Source: Alistipes sp. (GTDB lineage: Bacteria; Bacteroidota; Bacteroidia; Bacteroidales; Rikenellaceae). Taken from it: a stretch of 64,000 nucleotides of DNA. A program made the translations under genes and the position numbers. Positions within the stretch are counted from its first letter, which is position 1. Every line of letters starts with the position of its first letter. The stretch is from contig JAFQCA010000027.1 of NCBI GenBank assembly GCA_017399485.1, positions 1-64,000 on the forward strand. Reading direction: 5' to 3'. The notes below the pieces were generated by a model. The model was not told the origin of the DNA, ran no database searches, and saw only the letters and a program-made list of their open reading frames with translations. Shown one piece after another: positions 1-8,688 of this stretch.

Positions 1-582
1 GTATCACAGGCTGGTGTTGTTAAGGGTGTAGGTGCTGGTAGCACTATGATTCACTACCGTCGTGGCCAGTATGAGATTACTCAACCTTTCGCAGTTGCTA
101 AGTCATTCCCCCATACAAAGGGTCAGCCTTTCGTATTGTCTAAGGAGGCTCCTACTACTTGGAGATTCAGCGCTTGGGACCGTGGTGGACGTTACGCTGG
201 TTACGAGGATAAGTCAGGTCGTAATGGTAACACTCCCGACGTAGAGGGTAATGGTAACATTGGTTACTGTACCTCTGGTGAGTGGTTGTGCTATACTGTA
301 GATGTTAAGGATGCTGGTAAGTACAAGTGTACTATGACTGCTTCTTCAAGTGCAGGTAAGGGTACTTGGGGTGGTAACTACCAGTGGTTCCTTGATAAAC
401 CCAACGTAGCATCTGCTGCTGTCAGCCCCACATTCCAGTTGCAGTCTGGTGGCGGTTGGGGTGGTCCTTGGATGCCTGCTGAGACAGAGGTTACTTTGGA
501 GGCAGGTGTACAGCGCCTTATCTTCTATATGCACAATGGTGCTCACAACTTGTTTGACATTACTTTCGAGTACGCTGAGTAA
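1..582 (+). CDS. Secreted carbohydrate-binding protein, C-terminal part (5' truncated by window edge)
   Basis: The frame is open from base 1, so the start lies outside the window and only about 193 residues are visible. The first ~20 residues (ending VVKGVGAGSTMIHYR) look like the last strands of a bacterial Ig-like (Big2) domain. The remainder resembles a CBM6-type beta-sandwich: an N-G-x-I-G-Y segment followed by SGEWLCYTVDV and DAGKY, then a final strand with HNLFDITFEY. In the family this fold binds glycans, so the parent is probably a secreted or surface glycan-active protein. The enzyme part, if any, is not visible. Codon use is strongly biased (GGT, GCT, AAG, TAC), as in highly expressed genes. 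A strong terminator follows. The CBM assignment is by pattern only. Confidence 0.7.
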   Translation, partial: VSQAGVVKGVGAGSTMIHYRRGQYEITQPFAVAKSFPHTKGQPFVLSKEAPTTWRFSAWDRGGRYAGYEDKSGRNGNTPDVEGNGNIGYCTSGEWLCYTVDVKDAGKYKCTMTASSSAGKGTWGGNYQWFLDKPNVASAAVSPTFQLQSGGGWGGPWMPAETEVTLEAGVQRLIFYMHNGAHNLFDITFEYAE

Positions 583-625
583 TTCAAGTTGTTAGAAAGA
601 ATTTACTTTCACAGTAAATAATTTC

Positions 626-655
626 GGGTCGTTCCTTCGGGAGCGACCCTTTTTT
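626..655 (+). terminator. Rho-independent terminator after the CBM gene
   Basis: A GC-rich stem (gggtcg pairing with cgaccc, extended by tcc/gga) around a ttcg tetraloop is followed directly by six T. It lies 44 bp after the stop codon. Confidence 0.9.
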
Positions 656-684
656 AATGCAAAATTAGGATTTGGATAATAGAT

Positions 685-795
685 ACGTCATTCCACATCA
701 CGAACGAATGTGAGTGATGATTGGAATCTCTAAAATACATATACCATTGACGTTAGAGGCTCCAATTCTCGCCTCGCGGCTCGGTGGAGTGACGT
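685..795 (+). repeat. Cloverleaf-type dispersed repeat (family A), copy 1
   Basis: The ends are near-perfect inverted repeats: acgtcattccac at 685-696 and gtggagtgacgt at 784-795. An inner inverted pair (attggaatctcta near 720-732, tagaggctccaat at 754-766) encloses a variable loop. Between outer and inner stems sits a small hairpin, atcac with gtgat (697-718). Other copies lie at 22268-22369 and 28991-29098 (inverted), with a half copy at 18676-18720. No coding potential and no target-site duplication were seen. Confidence 0.85.
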
Positions 796-892
796 GGCAG
801 GGAATTCAAAATTACGAGTAAGCGAGAGCAGAATCAAACTTGTTTGGATTATACCGAGCGGGAGCAATTAAAAGCCACCCTTGTGGTGGGTT
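796..892. other. Non-coding intergenic stretch
   Basis: No gene is seen between the two repeats. The stretch includes an imperfect hairpin (aatcaaac with gtttggatt, ~832-850) and a second short palindrome (gccaccc/gtggtgg, ~874-889). The gene-free interval 583-1094 consists of a terminator, repeat A, this segment, repeat B and the terminator of the aldehyde dehydrogenase operon. Confidence 0.5.
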
Positions 893-958
893 AAATTTGC
901 AGACTCCTCCGTCACTCCTTTCAGTCGTGCCACCTCCTCTACCTTAGAGGAGGAATTT
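893..958 (+). repeat. Dispersed repeat family B, copy 1
   Basis: The copy runs from aaatttgcagactcc through a perfect 8-bp hairpin (cctcctct 933-940, agaggagg 946-953) to gaattt. A second copy with the same ends, the same hairpin and a diverged middle lies at 41210-41272. It is non-coding. Confidence 0.75.
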
Positions 959-1013
959 AGATATTCGTAATGACAACCAAAACCACGACCTATTTAACGT
1001 ATAGCAATGACAA

Positions 1014-1050
1014 GAAAAAAGCGCGTCTAACTCCGTCGTTAAACACGCTT
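1014..1050 (-). terminator. Terminator of the ALDH/SDR operon
   Basis: On the minus strand, aagcgtgt pairs with acgcgctt (one G-T wobble), with an inner taac/gtta extension, followed by a T run complementary to 1014-1020. It lies about 45 bp downstream of the aldehyde dehydrogenase stop. Confidence 0.75.
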
Positions 1051-1094
1051 AATAGTATATTCTCAACAAATCGCTTTATCTGAAAATCGTTATT

Positions 1095-2477
1095 CTACAA
1101 CAACTTCTTAACCAACGAAAACATTTTGTAGGGCATATATCTAAATGGCAGGTCTATCCATTTGGGTGTGCTTACTACGGCGCGACGGTGTGAGAACGCA
1201 TCGAAACTCAAACGTCCGTGATATGAGCCCATACCTGAATTGCCTACACCGCCAAAGGGAAGATTCTCGTTGGCAATATGCATTATCGTGTCGTTGATGC
1301 AGGCCCCGCCCGATGATGTGTGGCGCAATACACGCCACGCCTCGCTCTTGCGGCCAAAGTAGTAGAGTGCCAACGGCTTCTCGCGCTCGGTAACAAACTT
1401 TACAGCCTCCTCTGTCGTCGAGAATGGCAGCATAGGGAGTACAGGACCGAAAATCTCCTCCTGCATAACGGGAGCGTCAGCCTGAACATCGGCCAAGAGC
1501 GTAGGCTCGATATACAACTCCTCGCGGTCAGTGTTGCCACCTATGACGGCGCGACCATCATTCAGATAGGATGCAACGCGGTCAAAAGCCTTGGAATTAA
1601 CCATCCTGACGAAGTGCTTGCTTTGGCGGACATCCTTGCCGTGCAATTTGCGTAGCGCTTTGCGGAAAGCCGTCGTAAATTGCTCCTGCAACGATGTGTG
1701 TATGAGCAGATAGTCGGGTGCGATGCAGGTCTGGCCCGCATTGAGAGTCTTGCCCCACGCTATGCGGCGGGCCGCCAACTCTATGTCGGTACCGACATCT
1801 ACGATGCAGGGGCTCTTGCCACCCAACTCCAGCACTACAGGAGTGAGATTCTTCGATGCGGCCTCCATAACCTTGCGGCCCAACGAGGGACTGCCCGTAA
1901 AGAAAATTATGTCGAAACGATGCTCCAGCAACTGCTGATTCACCTCGCGATTACCCTGCACAACGGCTACATATCGCTCGTCAAAGGTCGCGCGAATCAT
2001 CTGCTCGATGACCTTCGATACCTTTGGCACATAGGGTGATGGCTTCAGCAGGGCTGTACAGCCTGCCGAGATAGCACCTACAAGGGGATTCAAAAGCAAC
2101 TGTACGGGATAGTTCCACGGCGCAATGATTAGCGACTGCCCCAACGGCTCGCTAATGATGCGTGAGCGCGAGGGCATCATCTTCAGGGGTGTGGAACGAC
2201 GCTCCGTGCGCATCCAACTCTTGAGGTTTTTAAGGTGCTTCTTTACCTCGCCTGCGACGATGCTCGTTTCGGTCAATATAGCCTCCTGCTCCGACTTGTG
2301 TAAATCCTGCCACAAAGCATCACACAGGGGCTTATGCCACTCCTGTAAGGCTTTTTTCAGGCGTAGCAACTGCTCGCGTCGGAACTCGTACTCAAGTGTT
2401 GCGCCCGATGCAAAATAGGCCTTTTGTGCCTCTGCAATCTCGTCAATGCGTTGTTTTGAAGTGTTTTCTAATGACAT
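1095..2477 (-). CDS. NAD(P)-dependent aldehyde dehydrogenase, class 3 (ALDH3) type
   Basis: This 460-aa protein has the short ALDH3 length, lacking the extended N-terminus of class 1/2 enzymes. Signature residues are present: Asn122 in APWNYP, the general base Glu217 in VVLELGGKSP, the nucleophile Cys251 in NAGQTCIAPDY, and QEEIFGPVLP near the C-terminus. The family oxidises medium- and long-chain or aromatic aldehydes to acids using NAD(P)+ through a thiohemiacetal on the Cys. It lies 35 bp downstream of an SDR gene on the same strand, suggesting an alcohol-to-aldehyde-to-acid pair. The hydrophobic C-terminal tail (RYMPYKMFSLVKKLL) could associate with membranes, as in fatty aldehyde dehydrogenases. 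Substrate is unknown. Confidence 0.9.
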   Translation of the reverse strand: MSLENTSKQRIDEIAEAQKAYFASGATLEYEFRREQLLRLKKALQEWHKPLCDALWQDLHKSEQEAILTETSIVAGEVKKHLKNLKSWMRTERRSTPLKMMPSRSRIISEPLGQSLIIAPWNYPVQLLLNPLVGAISAGCTALLKPSPYVPKVSKVIEQMIRATFDERYVAVVQGNREVNQQLLEHRFDIIFFTGSPSLGRKVMEAASKNLTPVVLELGGKSPCIVDVGTDIELAARRIAWGKTLNAGQTCIAPDYLLIHTSLQEQFTTAFRKALRKLHGKDVRQSKHFVRMVNSKAFDRVASYLNDGRAVIGGNTDREELYIEPTLLADVQADAPVMQEEIFGPVLPMLPFSTTEEAVKFVTEREKPLALYYFGRKSEAWRVLRHTSSGGACINDTIMHIANENLPFGGVGNSGMGSYHGRLSFDAFSHRRAVVSTPKWIDLPFRYMPYKMFSLVKKLL

Positions 2478-2512
2478 ATTTTATTTGTTTTCTATGTTTT
2501 CAGTAGCAGGGG

Positions 2513-3322
2513 CTATTTGCGGCCCGTGAAGTTGTCCATCGTCGAGTAGATGCCAACCCAATCACCCAAAATCTTGTCAAACCACGCCGAAGGCAGCAAA
2601 GCCTGACAAGCACGGATGAAGTGGAAACTGAAGGGCAGGCCCTTGAAATCCTTATTCTTCTCTATCGCTCGCAGAATATTGCGTGCCACCTTTTCGGGTT
2701 TGAGAATCGGGAAGAAACGCGACTTCACGCCATCGAACATTCCCGTGCTGATATAATATGGCGCAATCGTGGTGAAGTGTACCTTGCTACGCATCTGTTT
2801 CAACTCGATACGCACCGAATCGGACCAGCCTATGACAGCCCACTTGCTGGCGGCATAGACCGACATCTTGGGGTTGGAGAGCATACCTGCCGCTGATGCG
2901 ATATTGCAGATGTGGCCTCTGTTACGGCTAATCATATCGGGCAGGGCCTGCAACGCTACGACCATCGGCGCTATGGAGTTAATCCTCATCGTGCGTTCGA
3001 TATCCTGCACGCTCTGCTTATCGAAGGTCTTGTTGCTCGTGACGATGCCGGCGCAGTTAATCAATATATCGACATCTCCGCACTCCTCCTTTACGCGGGC
3101 ATAACTCTGCTCGACACACTCGTTGTTCGACACATCTACCTTATAACCTTTCACTCGGCCTAATGCCGACAACTCCTCGACGGTGGATGCGATATTCTGC
3201 TCGTTAATATCCCAAATAATAACCTCCTTTGCACCTCTCTGCAGGGCTTGACGGCCCATAATACGGCCAATGCCTGATGCACCTCCCGTAATCAGCAGGC
3301 GACTCTCTTTAATCTTTGTCAT
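2513..3322 (-). CDS. Short-chain dehydrogenase/reductase (SDR, classical type)
   Basis: This 269-aa protein has the glycine-rich TGGASGIG cofactor loop (Thr12-Gly19), Asp63 in the VDV segment, NCAG (89-92), and the catalytic Ser143, Tyr156 and Lys160 in SVYAASK. The length and C-terminal region resemble the membrane-associated retinol or 17-beta-hydroxysteroid dehydrogenase subgroup. In bacteria these act on fatty alcohols, sterols or other lipophilic carbonyls. It is the first gene of a two-gene minus-strand operon with the aldehyde dehydrogenase, so an alcohol oxidised here could be passed on to that enzyme (inference). A -7 type promoter lies ~70 bp upstream. Confidence 0.88.
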   Translation of the reverse strand: MTKIKESRLLITGGASGIGRIMGRQALQRGAKEVIIWDINEQNIASTVEELSALGRVKGYKVDVSNNECVEQSYARVKEECGDVDILINCAGIVTSNKTFDKQSVQDIERTMRINSIAPMVVALQALPDMISRNRGHICNIASAAGMLSNPKMSVYAASKWAVIGWSDSVRIELKQMRSKVHFTTIAPYYISTGMFDGVKSRFFPILKPEKVARNILRAIEKNKDFKGLPFSFHFIRACQALLPSAWFDKILGDWVGIYSTMDNFTGRK

Positions 3323-3389
3323 CGTAAAAATAAGATTTATTTAGCCAACAAACGATAAAATGTCGGCAAAAATTTAATTTGAACCAACG

Positions 3390-3397
3390 CAAAGTTA
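3390..3397 (-). promoter_or_regulatory. Bacteroidota -7 element (TAACTTTG) for the SDR/ALDH operon
   Basis: The minus strand reads TAACTTTG, matching TAnnTTTG, about 68 nt upstream of the SDR start. No clear -33 TTTG is seen. Confidence 0.5.
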
Positions 3398-3545
3398 AAA
3401 AAGAATGAATTTCGTTATTCTCCCTATATATTATATTGTGACGAATAGGCTTGTTTTTGTGAGAAAAAGGACTATTTATTTGGCCAATGTACCGAAAAAT
3501 GTGGCGACGTGTCATCGTAGTTTTTCGCCCCACGAGGGATAGGAA

Positions 3546-3580
3546 CAAAAAATCGGCCACTCCCAAAGGGAGCAGCCGAC
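3546..3580 (-). terminator. Terminator of the FucP-like transporter gene
   Basis: The minus strand carries a 12-bp stem (tcggctgctccc with gggagtggccga, two wobbles) around a ttt loop, followed by six T. It lies 28 bp after the stop of the transporter. Confidence 0.9.
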
Positions 3581-3607
3581 CTATTATTAATATAAGGTAA
3601 TCTCGAC

Positions 3608-4870
3608 TTATTCAGTAGGAATATCCTTGTTCACGTTCTTTGAACCAACCAAAGCGTAGAACAACATATAAGCCAAACCTGCGATTACTACCCAGTAACT
3701 TGTCAAGAAACTACCTGTCCAGTCAACGATACCGTTCTGCAACAATGGGAGGATACCACCACCACAAACGAGAGCCATAAAGATACCTGAAGCCTTCTCA
3801 GTGTACTTACCCAAGCCCTCAACAGCCAAGTTGAAGATACCACCCCACATTACTGATGTGCACAAACCGCACAATACGAGCAATGCAGCGTTTACGGGAA
3901 CTGTAGCAACAGCGAATCCCTTAGCACCGTCGAATACGGGCAAATTAACTGTTGTAGCAGGGTCAAGGAAGATAGCGCCCAATACCAAGCACAAACCTAC
4001 TGTAGAAGCGAAAGAGAGCATACTCTTAGCAGAAACCTTTGCACCCAAAGCAGCACCAGCCAAACGGCCTACCAACATCAAGAACCAGTAAGTACCGGCA
4101 ACTGTACCAGCGATAGCAGTTGTAGATACCTCGTTCAACCACTTCTGCAATACGTTAGGAATACCAACCTCAACACCTACATAGATGAAGATACAGATAG
4201 CACCCAAAACGAAGTGACGGAATGACATAGGACCATACTGTGACTTCTCACCCTTTACAACGGCAGCAGGAGCATTCTCAGGAATAGCAGTGAATGATAC
4301 AACGATGAAAGCAACTGCGAAGATAGCCAATGCAGTGTACATCAAACCGTTTACGTCGCTAATCTGAGCCTGTGCAATGTTGGGAATCAAAAGACCAGTC
4401 AAGATGATAACGGCAGTACCCATCAAAGAGTTGAAAGAACCACCAATCTGAATCAACTGGTTACCCTTGTTACCACCACCGGCAAGTTTGTTCAACATCG
4501 GGTTTACAACGATGTTAAGCATACACATTGAGAAACCTGCGATGAAAGCACCCAAGAGGTAAACGCCGAATGAGCCCATAAAACCAGAGAGAGTCTGGAT
4601 AGCCACACCAGCAAAACCTACACCGATAGCAATCAACGCAGTCTTCTTGTAACCCATATTCTGGAGCATATTACCAGCAGGGATACCCATAATAGCGTAT
4701 GCAATAAAGTTAGCGAATACACCAAGTGTACCCATCCAGTTAGGAACGCCAAACTGGTTCTTCAACACGTCACCCATAGGTGAAGCCAAGTTGGTCACAA
4801 ACGAAATCATTCCGAACAACAGAATCATCACGATAATGGCCAATACATTACTTTTCTGTTTGTTTGCCAT
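3608..4870 (-). CDS. MFS sugar transporter, FucP/GluP family
   Basis: This 420-aa protein is hydrophobic throughout, with about 12 predicted membrane segments. It shows the FucP-family pattern in the first half (MGDVLKNQFG, GIPAGNMLQNMGYKKTAL) and a conserved NPMLNKLAG loop before an IGGSFNSLMG segment. Family members are proton symporters for L-fucose, glucose, galactose or related sugars in the inner membrane. Codon use is strongly biased, suggesting high expression. The gene has its own terminator. Its upstream region carries a 17-bp tandem array and a long pyrimidine-rich stretch in place of a recognisable promoter. Substrate cannot be told from sequence. Confidence 0.88.
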   Translation of the reverse strand: MANKQKSNVLAIIVMILLFGMISFVTNLASPMGDVLKNQFGVPNWMGTLGVFANFIAYAIMGIPAGNMLQNMGYKKTALIAIGVGFAGVAIQTLSGFMGSFGVYLLGAFIAGFSMCMLNIVVNPMLNKLAGGGNKGNQLIQIGGSFNSLMGTAVIILTGLLIPNIAQAQISDVNGLMYTALAIFAVAFIVVSFTAIPENAPAAVVKGEKSQYGPMSFRHFVLGAICIFIYVGVEVGIPNVLQKWLNEVSTTAIAGTVAGTYWFLMLVGRLAGAALGAKVSAKSMLSFASTVGLCLVLGAIFLDPATTVNLPVFDGAKGFAVATVPVNAALLVLCGLCTSVMWGGIFNLAVEGLGKYTEKASGIFMALVCGGGILPLLQNGIVDWTGSFLTSYWVVIAGLAYMLFYALVGSKNVNKDIPTE

Positions 4871-4948
4871 AAATTAATTGTTTTTTAGTTAATAATTTGG
4901 TTTATAAATTTGTTTTTGCGTTTTTTATACCTAATTTCCTTTCTCGGG

Positions 4949-5015
4949 TCACATTTAGCCCCTTCTCACATTTGGTCCCTTCTCACATTTGGTCCCTTCT
5001 CACATTTGGCCCCTC
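4949..5015. repeat. 17-bp tandem repeat, four units, upstream of the FucP-like gene
   Basis: Units start at 4949, 4966, 4983 and 5000 with consensus tcacatttggtcccttc. Units 2 and 3 are identical, unit 1 differs at two positions, and unit 4 is one base short. The array lies in the 5' region of the transporter gene and inside a pyrimidine-rich tract reaching about 5080. Confidence 0.85.
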
Positions 5016-5077
5016 ACTCGGCCCACTCTCTGCTTAGCCTCTCTCTTGGCCCTTTCCTGCCCTCTTATCGGTCCCCT

Positions 5078-6088
5078 CTATTTGTCGCGCTCGGCGACGA
5101 AGGCGCACAGATTTATCAAGGCTGTGCGGTAGGGTGAATCCTCATATTTTGAGAGTATAGCCACTGCGCGGTCAATGTAGGACTGCATTGTGCGGGATGC
5201 CATCGAAAGACCTCCCGTCACCTCTACAATGTTCTGAATATAATCTACCGCTGCGTCATCCGTTGCGCATTGCGATAGTTTGTCGAGCAGTTGCAACTTC
5301 TCGGCAGGCGAGCACTGCTCCAATACCTCTATGAGCGGCAGGGTAATCTTACCCTCGTGCAAGTCGTTGTTGCTCGGCTTGCCTGTTTTTGCCGAGCGGC
5401 TGTAGTCGAGGATGTCGTCCTGAATCTGGAATGCCATACCCAGCGCTTCGCCAAAGCGGCGCATCTGCTCGATATCTTCGCGCGAAGCCATCACCGATAC
5501 AGCACCAGCCGAAGCGCTTACGCTGATAAGGCTGGCCGTCTTTTTGTATATAATCTCTAAGTAGTCTTGACGAGTGGTGTTTTTGTCGGCGGCGTGCTGG
5601 CTTTGCAGTACCTCGCCCTCGCAGAGTGTAGCCACTGTACCGATGATGTGGGATACCAAGTCGTATTGTGCGCTCTCCATACCTGCGCTCATCGTACGAG
5701 CCAGAAGGAAGTCGCCCATCACAACGGCATTGCGCGACTGCCACAAAGCGTTTACCGAGGGGCGTCCGCGACGCATATCGGCATTGTCAATCACATCGTC
5801 GTGAACGAGTGATGCCGTATGAAGCATTTCGACCATCATTGCCGCCAGATAGGTTCGCTTTGTGCAATTACGCTCACCCTCAACCCATTGGCGCGCATTT
5901 GCCGACGAGGTGAGAGCCGAAGTAAGCATAACAATGATGGGGCGCACACTCTTGCCGCGAGCCGACAAAACGTGCGTAAGCATCTCGCTCATCAACTTGC
6001 CATCCGATGAAAATTGGCCCTTCAAAAACTCTTCGAAGGCATCGATGTCCGAGGCGATGGGAGTACGTATTGCTTCAAGACTTACCAT
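5078..6088 (-). CDS. Trans-isoprenyl diphosphate synthase (polyprenyl synthetase)
   Basis: This 336-aa all-helical prenyltransferase carries both aspartate-rich motifs: HDDVID with Asp97, Asp98 and Asp101, and QIQDDILDYS near residue 225. The GKSVRP segment upstream of the first motif is also typical. The enzyme extends FPP or GPP with IPP units to make the side chain of menaquinone or other long polyprenyl diphosphates in the cytosol. Chain length cannot be assigned safely. In Bacteroidales an IspB or heptaprenyl-type role in menaquinone synthesis is the usual assignment. The gene is divergent from yfhO, and the 113 bp between the two start codons carries a -7 element for each direction. Confidence 0.9.
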   Translation of the reverse strand: MVSLEAIRTPIASDIDAFEEFLKGQFSSDGKLMSEMLTHVLSARGKSVRPIIVMLTSALTSSANARQWVEGERNCTKRTYLAAMMVEMLHTASLVHDDVIDNADMRRGRPSVNALWQSRNAVVMGDFLLARTMSAGMESAQYDLVSHIIGTVATLCEGEVLQSQHAADKNTTRQDYLEIIYKKTASLISVSASAGAVSVMASREDIEQMRRFGEALGMAFQIQDDILDYSRSAKTGKPSNNDLHEGKITLPLIEVLEQCSPAEKLQLLDKLSQCATDDAAVDYIQNIVEVTGGLSMASRTMQSYIDRAVAILSKYEDSPYRTALINLCAFVAERDK

Positions 6089-6120
6089 AAAAACGGTATT
6101 TGCAAATAGTTTTTACTCTG

Positions 6121-6128
6121 CAAATATA
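6121..6128 (-). promoter_or_regulatory. -7 element (TATATTTG) of the polyprenyl synthetase gene
   Basis: The minus strand reads TATATTTG about 33 nt upstream of the start codon. It is divergent from the yfhO element at 6171-6178. Confidence 0.55.
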
Positions 6129-6170
6129 GTAAAATTTCACAATTAGACACCGAAAAATGAATGTTTTTCG

Positions 6171-6178
6171 TAACTTTG
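6171..6178 (+). promoter_or_regulatory. -7 element (TAACTTTG) of the yfhO operon
   Basis: TAACTTTG matches TAnnTTTG. It lies downstream of an in-frame ATG at 6157, so transcription would start after that codon. This supports the ATG at 6202 as the true start. Confidence 0.6.
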
Positions 6179-6201
6179 ACGCATTAACTGATGATATTGT
6201 G

Positions 6202-8688
6202 ATGAAAATTGATTCTTTCAAAAGCAAAAATTGGCTCTTCGCGGCTTGCGCTATACTCCTGTTTTTTGTAGTTGCGGCTATCTATTGCGCTCCGCAATTT
6301 GGTGGCAAGGTGCTTTCGCAGCACGACGTTCAGCAATATGAGGGTATGCGTAAGGATATTGTCGATTTGCGTGCCACGACGGGCGAGGATGCCCAATGGA
6401 CAGGCCGTATGTTTGGCGGTATGCCGGCATATCTTATCGACGTTAAGTATCCTGCTCAGGCCGTCAAAAATACGGTCAGCAAGGTGGTGAAGATTGTCGA
6501 TACACCTGTCGCGTTTCTCTTCTTTGCGATGACGGCAATGTGGGTGGCAATGCTGTTGTTTGGCGTGAGCCCCTGGGTGGGCCTTATCGCGGCATTGGCC
6601 TACGGCTTCTCGACCTATTTTCTGCTGATTATCGGTGCGGGCCACATCACCAAGATGTGGGCTTTGGTCTATGCTCCGCTTATGATGGGTGGTGTCTATT
6701 TCACCCTGCGTCGCAATATGTGGGCGGGCGCAGCCTTGACGGCACTCTTCACCTCGCTTGAGATAGGTGCCAACCATCCGCAGATTACCTATTACTTTGT
6801 TCTCGCTATGGCCGCTATGTGGCTCAGCGAGGGCTATTTTGCCCTGCGCGAGAAGCGGGTGAAAGATTTTTCAAAACGTACGGCATTGCTCGTGGCGGCG
6901 GGTATTATGGCTGTGGGCTCAAATTTCGCCCCGCTGTGGTATACTATGCAGCACTCCAAAGAGACCATTCGTGGCGGCTCGGAGTTGGTTGCCAAAGATG
7001 ATGTGAATCGAGGAGCAGATGGTCTGGACCTGCAATACGCTACGGCGTGGAGTTATGGTAAGGCCGAGACCTTCACACTCTTTGTGCCCGATTTTATGGG
7101 TGGCACATCCCTCGACACATTCTCGCAGGATGGCCCTGTAGCCAAGTCACTCAATAAATATGGCTTGGGCCAGATGGCTCAATATCTGCCTCGCTATCGC
7201 GGCACACAACCCTATACGGCAGGCCCGACATATCTGGGTGCAGCGGCAATGTTTCTGGCTCTGTTGGCTCTGTTTGTATTGCCCAACCGTCAGCGTTGGT
7301 GGATTGTCGGGGCGACATTATTTACACTGTTCCTTTCGTGGGGTAATAATCTGATGTGGCTGACGGCCCTATTGTTCGACTATTTGCCGGGATATAATAA
7401 GTTCCGTACATTGTCGATGGCGTTGGTCGTTGTGCAGTGGACGGTGCCTCTGCTTGCGGCATTGGGTATAGCCCGTATTGTGAGCGAAGATTTCGACAAA
7501 AGCAAGTTGCGTCGTGCCTTGACGTGGGCGACATCGATTACCGTCGGTATACTTCTCATAATGATTCTGGGAGGTCGCTCGTTGGGTGATTTTGGTCAGC
7601 AGGAGAGTGGCCAGATGCTCACCCAGCAGTTCCAGCAGATTCTGCAACAGCAGGGAGCAACAGATTATATCAAGCAGGGCCTGCACGAGCAGATGGCGTG
7701 GGATGCGGCGTCGGCTATTGCCGAAGAGCGTGCCGATGTGATGGCTGCCGATGCGTGGCGTTCGTTGCTGTTTGTCTTGCTTGCGGCTTGTACGCTTTGG
7801 CTCTACGAAAAGCGTAAGGTTGTGACTTCGGCACAGGCGTTGTGCGTTGTGCTGACGTTGATAGTGGCTGTTGACCTCATAGATGTCGATAGGCGTTATC
7901 TTAATTATGACAGTTTTATGTCGGCTCGCCAGACCGCTATCCTGCCCACTGAGGCCGATAAGGTTATTATGCAGGATAAGGACCCCGCATATAGAGTGTT
8001 TAACCTCTCGGTATCGCCTTTCAACGACGCTTCGACCTCATATTTCCACCGCTCGGTGGGTGGTTATCACGGTGCTAAGTTGTCGCGTTATCAGGATGTG
8101 ATTGACCGCTATCTGATGAACATTGACGACAAGGTGCTGGATATGCTCAACGTGCGCTACCTGATAGGCCAAAATGCTACTGCCGACGATGTCATCCTTC
8201 GTGAAACGGCCAATGGTGCCGCGTGGATGGTCGAGAATGTTGTGCGTGCTTCGTCACCACAGGAAGAGATTGAACTTCTGGGTAAGATAGACAATAAACG
8301 CGAGGCCATATTCAGCGAGGAGTTTATGCCCAGGAGCGTGAAGTTCTCGACGGGCGAAATCGCTCTCAAGGAGTATCGCCCCAACTACCTGCGCTATGAA
8401 TATTCGGCAGATGGTGATGCGTTGGCCGTATTTTCTGAGATATATACCCGCGAGGGCTGGAGCGCCTCGATAGATGGAGCGCCTGCACATCCGTTACGCA
8501 CCGATTATATCCTGCGAGCGTTGGAACTCCCCGCAGGTAAGCATACCATCGAGTGGCATTATCGTGCGCCCAATTGGGCTCTGATTGAGGGTATAACCCT
8601 CGCCTTCTCGTTGGCTGTTCTGGTGGCATTTGCAATAACAATAATACTCTATTTCCGCAATGAAAGAGGACAAAAGAATCAAGCGTAA
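6202..8688 (+). CDS. yfhO: YfhO-family multispanning membrane protein
   Basis: This is an 828-aa protein with an N-terminal membrane segment, more than ten further hydrophobic segments to about residue 530, and a soluble C-terminal region that ends in another membrane helix. YfhO proteins have a GT-C-type fold. B. subtilis YfhO is linked to glycosylation of lipoteichoic acid, and the role in Bacteroidota is unknown. An upstream in-frame ATG at 6157 is possible, but the promoter element at 6171-6178 and the similarity of MKIDSFKSKNWLF to usual N-termini favour 6202. The 3' end overlaps ftsX by 29 bp, implying translational coupling in the run to queA. Confidence 0.85.
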   Translation: MKIDSFKSKNWLFAACAILLFFVVAAIYCAPQFGGKVLSQHDVQQYEGMRKDIVDLRATTGEDAQWTGRMFGGMPAYLIDVKYPAQAVKNTVSKVVKIVDTPVAFLFFAMTAMWVAMLLFGVSPWVGLIAALAYGFSTYFLLIIGAGHITKMWALVYAPLMMGGVYFTLRRNMWAGAALTALFTSLEIGANHPQITYYFVLAMAAMWLSEGYFALREKRVKDFSKRTALLVAAGIMAVGSNFAPLWYTMQHSKETIRGGSELVAKDDVNRGADGLDLQYATAWSYGKAETFTLFVPDFMGGTSLDTFSQDGPVAKSLNKYGLGQMAQYLPRYRGTQPYTAGPTYLGAAAMFLALLALFVLPNRQRWWIVGATLFTLFLSWGNNLMWLTALLFDYLPGYNKFRTLSMALVVVQWTVPLLAALGIARIVSEDFDKSKLRRALTWATSITVGILLIMILGGRSLGDFGQQESGQMLTQQFQQILQQQGATDYIKQGLHEQMAWDAASAIAEERADVMAADAWRSLLFVLLAACTLWLYEKRKVVTSAQALCVVLTLIVAVDLIDVDRRYLNYDSFMSARQTAILPTEADKVIMQDKDPAYRVFNLSVSPFNDASTSYFHRSVGGYHGAKLSRYQDVIDRYLMNIDDKVLDMLNVRYLIGQNATADDVILRETANGAAWMVENVVRASSPQEEIELLGKIDNKREAIFSEEFMPRSVKFSTGEIALKEYRPNYLRYEYSADGDALAVFSEIYTREGWSASIDGAPAHPLRTDYILRALELPAGKHTIEWHYRAPNWALIEGITLAFSLAVLVAFAITIILYFRNERGQKNQA

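Noticed and set aside
3309..3566. 85-codon minus-strand frame upstream of the SDR gene
   Set aside because: It overlaps the SDR start and the promoter and terminator elements, has no recognisable domain, and has a composition typical of AT-rich non-coding DNA.
6157..6201. Upstream ATG of yfhO as the true start
   Set aside because: The -7 promoter element lies between this ATG and the one at 6202, and the extra residues do not look like a YfhO N-terminus.
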